Assembly: GCA_937879875.1 (NCBI GenBank)
Contig: CALFMN010000100.1
Coordinates: 1 to 28,808 of the forward strand
Length of the DNA: 28,808 nt
Origin: an uncultured Chloroflexota bacterium
GTDB taxonomy: Bacteria > Chloroflexota > Dehalococcoidia > CAUJGQ01
Direction of reading: 5' to 3'
Positions 24,153 to 28,808 of this stretch are shown here, piece by piece (position 1 is the first letter of the stretch; every line of letters starts with the position of its first letter). Position numbers and translations under genes: made by a program. The notes below the pieces were generated by a model that saw only the letters and a program-made list of their open reading frames with translations, was not told the origin of the DNA and made no database searches.

Positions 24153-24322
24153 TGGAGCCGGACGCGGCGCACGCCGCTGACCGTCCCCCGCGCCCAGCCC
24201 CCACCCCGCTGGCGGTGTGCGACGGGTGTGGCGCGGCGATCGTGCCCGTCCCCGCCGCCCGTACCCGCTCATGGTGGGCGTCGTGCCCGCGCTGCGGCTG
24301 GCCGTTCGGCGCTGGGCAGTGA
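24152..24322 (+). CDS. Small zinc-ribbon protein, 56 aa
   Basis: Starts at ATG 24152, sharing bases with the stop of the HTH gene, and ends at TGA 24320-24322, which overlaps the GTG start of the next gene. A Pro/Ala-rich N-terminus is followed by CDGCGAAIVPVPAARTRSWWASCPRCGW, i.e. CxxC then CxxC 19 residues later, a compact zinc ribbon. Tight coupling on both sides argues that it is real, although it is short. It may be a DNA- or protein-binding accessory factor for the primase-like protein that follows. No family is recognised. Confidence 0.7.
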   Translation: MEPDAAHAADRPPRPAPTPLAVCDGCGAAIVPVPAARTRSWWASCPRCGWPFGAGQ

Positions 24323-24801
24323 ACGCCGTCGCGCGGCTCCGCGCACAGACCGCCCACCCCGACCCGCTGGCGCGCCGTGTCGCCCGTGAACAGCTCGCCC
24401 GACTGCACCGCGCGCCGGTTGCCAGCGCTACCCATGAGCGGCCGCCGAGCCGCTGGGCGCATGTGCCACTGACCACGCTGTTCGAGGCCGCCGGCAACAC
24501 GGTGCGCAGCCACGGCCGCGGCCGCGTCGACTGCGGCCACGAACCCCTGCACAGCAGCAAAAGCGGCCGCTGCGTCCTACTCGACCCGGCCGCCGGCCGC
24601 TGGTGGTGCCTCTCCTGCCGGCGCGGCGGCGACGCGGCCAGCTTCCTGATGGCGCTGCATGGCTGGCCCTATGCCCGCGCCGCGCAGTGGCTCAGCGCGC
24701 GCTACGGCCCGCCCGCCGACACCGGCAGACGGCCGGCCGCGTTGCCGCCGCAGACAGCGAGCGCCCGTGAACTGCGCGTGCGGGTGGAGATAGCGCCGTG
24801 A
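24319..24801 (+). CDS. CHC2-type primase zinc-finger protein (no catalytic domain)
   Basis: 160 aa from GTG 24319, coupled to the gene before it. The central part matches the DnaG zinc-binding domain: RVDCGHEPLHSSKSGRCVLL, then RWWCLSCRRGGDAASFLMAL and GWPYARAAQWLSARYG. This gives the Cys/His...CxxC site and the conserved GGD..SFLM helix that recognises single-stranded template. The N-terminal 45 residues (ARLRAQTAHPDPLARRVAREQLARL) are helical and basic. No TOPRIM or other catalytic primase domain follows in this gene, so it would recognise initiation sites only if another protein supplies catalysis. Its stop overlaps the start of the polymerase fusion (GTGA). Confidence 0.88.
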   Translation: MNAVARLRAQTAHPDPLARRVAREQLARLHRAPVASATHERPPSRWAHVPLTTLFEAAGNTVRSHGRGRVDCGHEPLHSSKSGRCVLLDPAAGRWWCLSCRRGGDAASFLMALHGWPYARAAQWLSARYGPPADTGRRPAALPPQTASARELRVRVEIAP

Positions 24802-27800
24802 GCGTGGCATTCGAGGGCAGTGATTTTCGTCGCCGTAACGGCCACATCTACGCCGTCGTACGCGTGCTGGAGGACGGCTCGCAGATCTACATCGACGGTA
24901 CGAATCTGACCACCGCGAAGGGCCGCGCCGCCTTCTATGACGCGCTCGTCGGACGGTTGAACGGCACCTGCCCGGACCGGCGCACCATTGACGAGCACCT
25001 GCTGGAGCTGCTGGCCAGGGCCGAAGCGGCACTCGGCACGGCCGAGCCCACGGGCAGGTCGGACGGTGCCACGGATACCGACGCGGACGCATCCACACCG
25101 CCGGGCACCAGCCGCGGCCCGTCGCAGGCGACGCGGCTGGTGCGGCTTGCGGGCGAGCTGGGTATCGACCTGTTCCACACATCAGACGAGCGCGGCTTCG
25201 CCACATATGCCGTAGACGGGCACCGGGAGACGCGGCCGCTGCGCTCCGGTGCGTTTCGGCGCTATCTCGCGGGCGCGCTCTACCGGGCGGAAGGCGCCAC
25301 ACCGGGAGGGCAGGCGCTTGCCGACGCGCTCACGGTATTAGACGGGCAGGCGTACCACGATGGCCCCGAACGGCCGGTGTTCCTGCGCGTGGCCGAGGCC
25401 GACGGGGCGATCTACGTCGATCTGGCCGATGAGGGCTGGCACGCCGTCGCAATCACGGCCGCGGGCTGGCGCGTGGTGGCTGACCCGCCGGTCCGTTTCT
25501 GGCGGCCGGCGCACACACAGGCGTTGCCGGAGCCGTTGCCTGGTGGGGACGTGTCCGCGCTGCGCCGCTTCGTCAACGTCGGCAGCGACGGTGACTTCCT
25601 GCTGCTGGTGACGTGGCTGTTGCAGGCGTTCCGCGCCCGCGGGCCGTACCCCGTGCTGGCGCTGCTGGGCGGACAGGGCCGCGCCAAGAGCACCACGGCC
25701 CGCGTGCTCAAGGAGCTGCTCGACCCCGACACGCTGCCGCTGCGCGCCGAGCCGCGCGACGTGCAGGGGCTCGCCGTGGCCGCCAACCACACGCACCTGT
25801 TGGCGTTCGACAACTTCAGCCATCTGCCGGGCTGGCTCTCCAATGCGCTCTGCCGGCTCAGCACCGGCGGCGGCTTCGGCACGCGGCAGCTCTACAGCGA
25901 CGATGAGGAACGCGTGTTCTACGCCAGGCGCCCCGTGCTGCTGACCGGCATTACGGATTTCATCGGGCACAACGACCTGCTGGACCGCGCGCTGCTGCTC
26001 TACCCGCCGCCGCTGCGGACGACCATGCCGGAGCGGCAGTTCTGGGCCGCGTTCGAGCGCGAACGGCCGCGGCTGCTGGGCGCGCTGTTCGACGCGCTCA
26101 GCGCGGGGCTGCGGAACGAGCCGCACGTCACCGTCGCCCGGCCGCCGCGCATGGCGGACTACGCCTGCTGGGGCGCGGCCGTGGCGCCTGCGCTGGGCGC
26201 GACGCCTGAGCGGTTTCTCGCCGCCTACACCGGCAACCGTGTAGACGCCGCGGGACTGCCGCTGGAGGATTCGCCGCTGACGAAGCCACTCACGGCGTTC
26301 ATGGGCGACCACGCGGCCGCTCAGCCGTGGGAGGGCACGGCGACGGAGCTGCTGGCGAAGCTGGGCGAGTACCTGAGCGAGGCGGAACTCCGGCGCCCGC
26401 CTGCGGGCTGGCCGAAACAACCGAACCAGCTCACCAGTGCGTTGCGGCGGCTGGCTCCGAGCCTCGTCACCATCGACATCGGCGTGGAGTTTCTGAGGGA
26501 AGGGCGGAACCGCACCCGGCTGATTCGGCTGTGGTGGATGCACGAACCGCCCGATGCAGAACAACCAGCGGATGGTGATTTCACGCGTGGATTCGCTGCT
26601 GAACCGCCTGATTTAGAACAAGAGGGAAAAGCACCGTCCGCACCGTCCGCAGCGTCCGCGCCACCCCCGATCGCCCCTGATTCACGCGTGAACAGCGGCT
26701 CCGATGCGGACGATCCAGCCGTAGATGCGGACGATGCCTTCACTCGAGCATCGTCCGCATCGGGGCGGGGATCGTCCGCGGCGGCGGGCACTCCCACGCG
26801 TGGAATGGCTCCTGAACCGCCCGCCGCGGACGCTGCGGACGCTGCGGACGCTGCGGACGGTCTTTTCCGCTCCTGTTCTAAAACAGCGACGACAACCAAC
26901 ACGGCGGACACGCCTCGCGTCTCCGTGGCGCCGGCCGTGCCTGCGTTCGAGCGCATCACGGACGCCGCCCGGCTACGCGAGCTGCCCGAGCTGGGCCGCG
27001 CGCCGCTGCTGGGCCTGGACACCGAGACGACGGGGCTCGACCCGCACACGGACCGGCTGCGCCTCGTGCAGCTCGCCACGCCGGAGCGGGTGTACCTGAT
27101 CGACGCCTTCCACGCCCCGCCGCGGCAGCTTTCGCCGCTCTTCGGTGCAGCGGACGGCCCGCGCTTCGTCGGTCATAACCTGGCCTTCGACCTGCGCTTC
27201 CTCATGGCGGCCGGGCTGCCCGTGCCGGACGGGGCGCGGCTGTTCGATACGATGCTGGCCGCGCAGTTGCTTCAGGCCGGTGAGCCCGGCGAGCGGGGCA
27301 CGTTCACGCTGGCCGCCGTGGCCGAACGCTACGCCGGACGCTCGCTGGATAAGACGGAGCAGCGCAGCGACTGGGGCGGCGCCCTGACCGAGGCGCAGCT
27401 TCGCTACGCTGCCCACGATGCGGCCGTGCTGCTGCCGCTGGCCGCGCGCCTTGCGGAGGCGCTGTCCGTCGCCGGGCTCGATCGGACGGCCACCATCGAA
27501 ACGCGGGCGCTGCCGGCGCTGGCCTGGCTCACGCACACGGGCGCCCCGTTCGACACCGACGCCTGGCTGGCGCTCAGCAACGCCGCGGTGGCCGAGCGGC
27601 TGACGCTGGGTGACGAGCTGACCGCGGCCGCCGGCACGGGCGATATGTTCGAACAGAGCACGGTCAAATGGGACAGCCCCGCGCAGGTGGCCCGGCTGCT
27701 GCGGGCGCGCGGCCACGCCCTCAAGAACGCCGACGAAGCGACGCTCACGGCGCTCGCCGCCACGGAGCCGCTGGCCGCGCTGCTCTTGCGCTACCGCGCC

Positions 27801-28682
27801 GCGAGCAAGCGCGCCGGCACCTACGGCATCACCTTCCTTGAACACGTGCATGAGGCCACCGGCCGTATCCACGCCGACTACCGGCAGCTCGGCGCGGCCA
27901 GCGGGCGCATGGCCTGCACCCGGCCGAACCTGCAAAACATCCCGCGCGACCCGGCCTATCGGGCGTGCTTCCGGCCGGCGCCGGGCCGCGTCCTGGTCAA
28001 GGCCGACTACTCGCAGATCGAGCTACGCATCGCCGCGCAGATCAGCGGTGACGCCGCCATGCGCGCCGCGTTTGCGCGCGGGGACGACCTGCACGCCCGC
28101 ACCGCCGCGACCGTGCTGGGCAAAGCCGCGGCCGCGGTGAGCAAAGCGGAACGGCAGTTGGCGAAGGCGCTCAACTTCGGCCTGACGTTTGGCATGGGTG
28201 CGACGGCCCTGCGCGCGTACGTGGCCGGCTACGGCGTCACGCTCGACCACAGCGACGCCGAACGCTTCCGCGCCGCCTTCTTCCGCGCCTATCCGGGACT
28301 GCGGGCGTGGCATCAGCGCGCCGGCCGGGCGGCTGCGAGCGAGACGCGCACGCTTTCGGGCCGCCGTCGGCGCGGTGTCGAGCGGTTCACCGAGAAGCTG
28401 AACAGCCCCGTACAGGGCAGCGGCGCCGACGTGCTCAAGCTGGCGCTGGCGCGGCTGTGGGAAGACCGCGCCGCGCAGCCGTCCGCTGTGCCCGTGCTGT
28501 GTGTGCACGACGAGATCGTGATCGAGTGCGACGCCGACGCTGCATCCGCCGCGGCGACGTGGCTACGGGGCCACATGGAAGCGGCCGGCGCCGAGCTGGT
28601 GCCCGACGTGCCGGTGCGCGCGGACGTGACCATCGCCGCAGACTGGTCCGGCACGCCACCAGCCGGAGAGGACCACCGATGA
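24798..28682 (+). CDS. P-loop ATPase fused to family A DNA polymerase (exonuclease plus polymerase), 1294 aa
   Basis: Starts at GTG 24798 in a GTGA overlap. Residues 1-260 are an N-terminal region of unknown fold. A P-loop ATPase domain (about 265-440) has GGQGRAKST (291-299; Ala in place of the Gly before Lys297), Walker B LLAFDNFS with Asp338, and RRPVLLTGITDF then DRALLLYPP as sensor-like segments. This type occurs beside primase genes in mobile elements. A low-complexity linker (about 604-696) is encoded by a palindrome. A DEDDy exonuclease follows: DTET (Asp741, Glu743), GHNLAFD (Asp798), YAAHD (Tyr870, Asp874). Family A polymerase motifs are A DYSQIELR (Asp1070), B RQLAKALNFGLTFG (Lys1123, Phe1131 where Klenow has Tyr766) and C VHDEI (Asp1238, Glu1239). 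There is no 5'-nuclease domain. It would unwind and copy element DNA. Confidence 0.93.
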   Translation: MSVAFEGSDFRRRNGHIYAVVRVLEDGSQIYIDGTNLTTAKGRAAFYDALVGRLNGTCPDRRTIDEHLLELLARAEAALGTAEPTGRSDGATDTDADASTPPGTSRGPSQATRLVRLAGELGIDLFHTSDERGFATYAVDGHRETRPLRSGAFRRYLAGALYRAEGATPGGQALADALTVLDGQAYHDGPERPVFLRVAEADGAIYVDLADEGWHAVAITAAGWRVVADPPVRFWRPAHTQALPEPLPGGDVSALRRFVNVGSDGDFLLLVTWLLQAFRARGPYPVLALLGGQGRAKSTTARVLKELLDPDTLPLRAEPRDVQGLAVAANHTHLLAFDNFSHLPGWLSNALCRLSTGGGFGTRQLYSDDEERVFYARRPVLLTGITDFIGHNDLLDRALLLYPPPLRTTMPERQFWAAFERERPRLLGALFDALSAGLRNEPHVTVARPPRMADYACWGAAVAPALGATPERFLAAYTGNRVDAAGLPLEDSPLTKPLTAFMGDHAAAQPWEGTATELLAKLGEYLSEAELRRPPAGWPKQPNQLTSALRRLAPSLVTIDIGVEFLREGRNRTRLIRLWWMHEPPDAEQPADGDFTRGFAAEPPDLEQEGKAPSAPSAASAPPPIAPDSRVNSGSDADDPAVDADDAFTRASSASGRGSSAAAGTPTRGMAPEPPAADAADAADAADGLFRSCSKTATTTNTADTPRVSVAPAVPAFERITDAARLRELPELGRAPLLGLDTETTGLDPHTDRLRLVQLATPERVYLIDAFHAPPRQLSPLFGAADGPRFVGHNLAFDLRFLMAAGLPVPDGARLFDTMLAAQLLQAGEPGERGTFTLAAVAERYAGRSLDKTEQRSDWGGALTEAQLRYAAHDAAVLLPLAARLAEALSVAGLDRTATIETRALPALAWLTHTGAPFDTDAWLALSNAAVAERLTLGDELTAAAGTGDMFEQSTVKWDSPAQVARLLRARGHALKNADEATLTALAATEPLAALLLRYRAASKRAGTYGITFLEHVHEATGRIHADYRQLGAASGRMACTRPNLQNIPRDPAYRACFRPAPGRVLVKADYSQIELRIAAQISGDAAMRAAFARGDDLHARTAATVLGKAAAAVSKAERQLAKALNFGLTFGMGATALRAYVAGYGVTLDHSDAERFRAAFFRAYPGLRAWHQRAGRAAASETRTLSGRRRRGVERFTEKLNSPVQGSGADVLKLALARLWEDRAAQPSAVPVLCVHDEIVIECDADAASAAATWLRGHMEAAGAELVPDVPVRADVTIAADWSGTPPAGEDHR
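26582..26884. repeat. In-frame concentric palindrome with direct repeats in the ATPase-polymerase linker
   Basis: Core pair: GATGCGGACGATGC (26724-26737) with its exact complement at 26748-26761. Next pair: GCGGACGATCC (26706-26716) with 26769-26779, on the same centre. CACGCGTG occurs at 26693-26700 and 26795-26802, and again at 26582-26589. Outer arms: TTTAGAACAAGAG...CCGTCCGCA (about 26609-26661) against GCGGACGCT tandem units plus TGTTCTAAA (about 26822-26884); the right arm has one extra 9-base unit. A 27-base direct repeat (26582-26608 and 26795-26821) matches at 24 of 27 positions. The segment is coding, and its complement is also open in a matching phase. Confidence 0.85.
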
Positions 28683-28732
28683 TCGAGCATCCGACCTGCA
28701 CGGCGAACACCACACGGGCGGCGGCGGCATGA
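28679..28732 (+). CDS. Tiny ORF, 17 aa, between polymerase and next gene
   Basis: ATG 28679 overlaps the polymerase stop by ATGA, and its TGA (28730-28732) overlaps the ATG of the next gene. The peptide is MIEHPTCTANTTRAAAA. It may serve mainly as a translational relay between the polymerase and the next frame. Given only 17 codons, it may also be chance. Confidence 0.3.
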   Translation: MIEHPTCTANTTRAAAA

Positions 28733-28808
28733 GCGAGAACGGTTTGACGGCACGCCGTAAAAACACCGGGCGCCCCAAGGGCTATATCCCGAACGATCGC
28801 CCGCACGC
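28729..28808 (+). CDS. Partial gene with AT-hook-like N-terminus (runs off window end)
   Basis: ATG 28729 follows the tiny ORF in an ATGA overlap and stays open for 26 codons to the edge. The visible peptide, beginning MSENGLTARRKNTGRPKGYI, is basic and contains GRPKG, an AT-hook-like element. Similar basic starts occur in small terminase subunits and other phage DNA-binding proteins, but with so few residues this is only a hint. It continues the replication operon of the element. Confidence 0.6.
   Translation, partial: MSENGLTARRKNTGRPKGYIPNDRPH

Noticed and set aside
26640..26860. CRISPR array or iteron array from the repeated CGTCCGC/GCGGACG units
   Set aside because: Units are 9 bases, tandem or inverted, in frame and without unique spacers. 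An iteron-like role cannot be excluded, but nothing else supports a plasmid origin.
26321..27079. 252-codon minus-strand frame across the polymerase linker
   Set aside because: Not a gene: it has no ribosome site and its ends lie inside the ATPase and exonuclease coding. It is open because the linker DNA is palindromic, so I report it as part of that finding.

Overview
The window is GC-rich bacterial chromosome with strong GGAGG-type ribosome binding sites and many GTG starts. Two lipoproteins carry long Asn/Ala/Thr/Pro-rich spacers straight after the lipobox, a style common in Chloroflexota. I therefore favour a high-GC chloroflexote, possibly an uncultured one. No rRNA or marker gene in the window can confirm this.

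Layout. 1-5300 holds acyl-CoA and small-molecule metabolism genes: a partial alpha/beta hydrolase, a class III CoA-transferase, a MaoC-like hot-dog protein, a metallo-beta-lactamase-fold hydrolase and an orphan MalK/UgpC-type ABC ATPase. 5500-7000 holds two poorly known genes whose 3' ends overlap antisense. 7311-11422 is an oligopeptide/nickel-type ABC importer (two permeases and a lipoprotein binding protein, with no ATPases). 12092-14698 is paaABCD, the phenylacetyl-CoA epoxidase core, without paaE. 14714-18107 is a signalling block: STAS antagonist, RsbW-like kinase, a histidine kinase fused to a degenerate GGDEF domain, and a receiver-PP2C phosphatase. Together these resemble a partner-switching module without its sigma factor. 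18278-22606 has moaA, two hypothetical genes, an FKBP lipoprotein and an FHA-nucleotide cyclase. Two MITE-like palindromic repeat families lie between genes (661-878 with a decayed copy near 2155-2285, and 11433-11926).

From about 22757 to the right edge lies the left part of an integrated mobile element. Its boundary is the 3' half of a tRNA-Lys(CTT) gene on the minus strand, still followed by its terminator. Homology to a tRNA stops inside the anticodon stem, as expected for an attachment site. The geometry predicts that the intact tRNA-Lys lies beyond the right edge. Inside are a regulatory zone with short repeats and an operator-like palindrome, a zinc-ribbon protein, and a tight operon with 3-4 base stop/start overlaps: an excisionase-like HTH, a 56-aa zinc-ribbon protein, a stand-alone CHC2 primase zinc-finger protein, a 1294-aa protein, a 17-codon ORF, and the start of a gene with an AT-hook-like motif.

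The 1294-aa protein is the main discovery candidate. It fuses a P-loop ATPase of mobile-element replication type to a complete Klenow-like family A DNA polymerase (DEDDy exonuclease plus polymerase). The linker joining the halves is encoded by a near-concentric imperfect palindrome of about 275 bp. This palindrome is phased so that both strands encode nearly the same peptide. The element looks like a self-replicating integrative element or phage satellite with its own replisome-like cassette.
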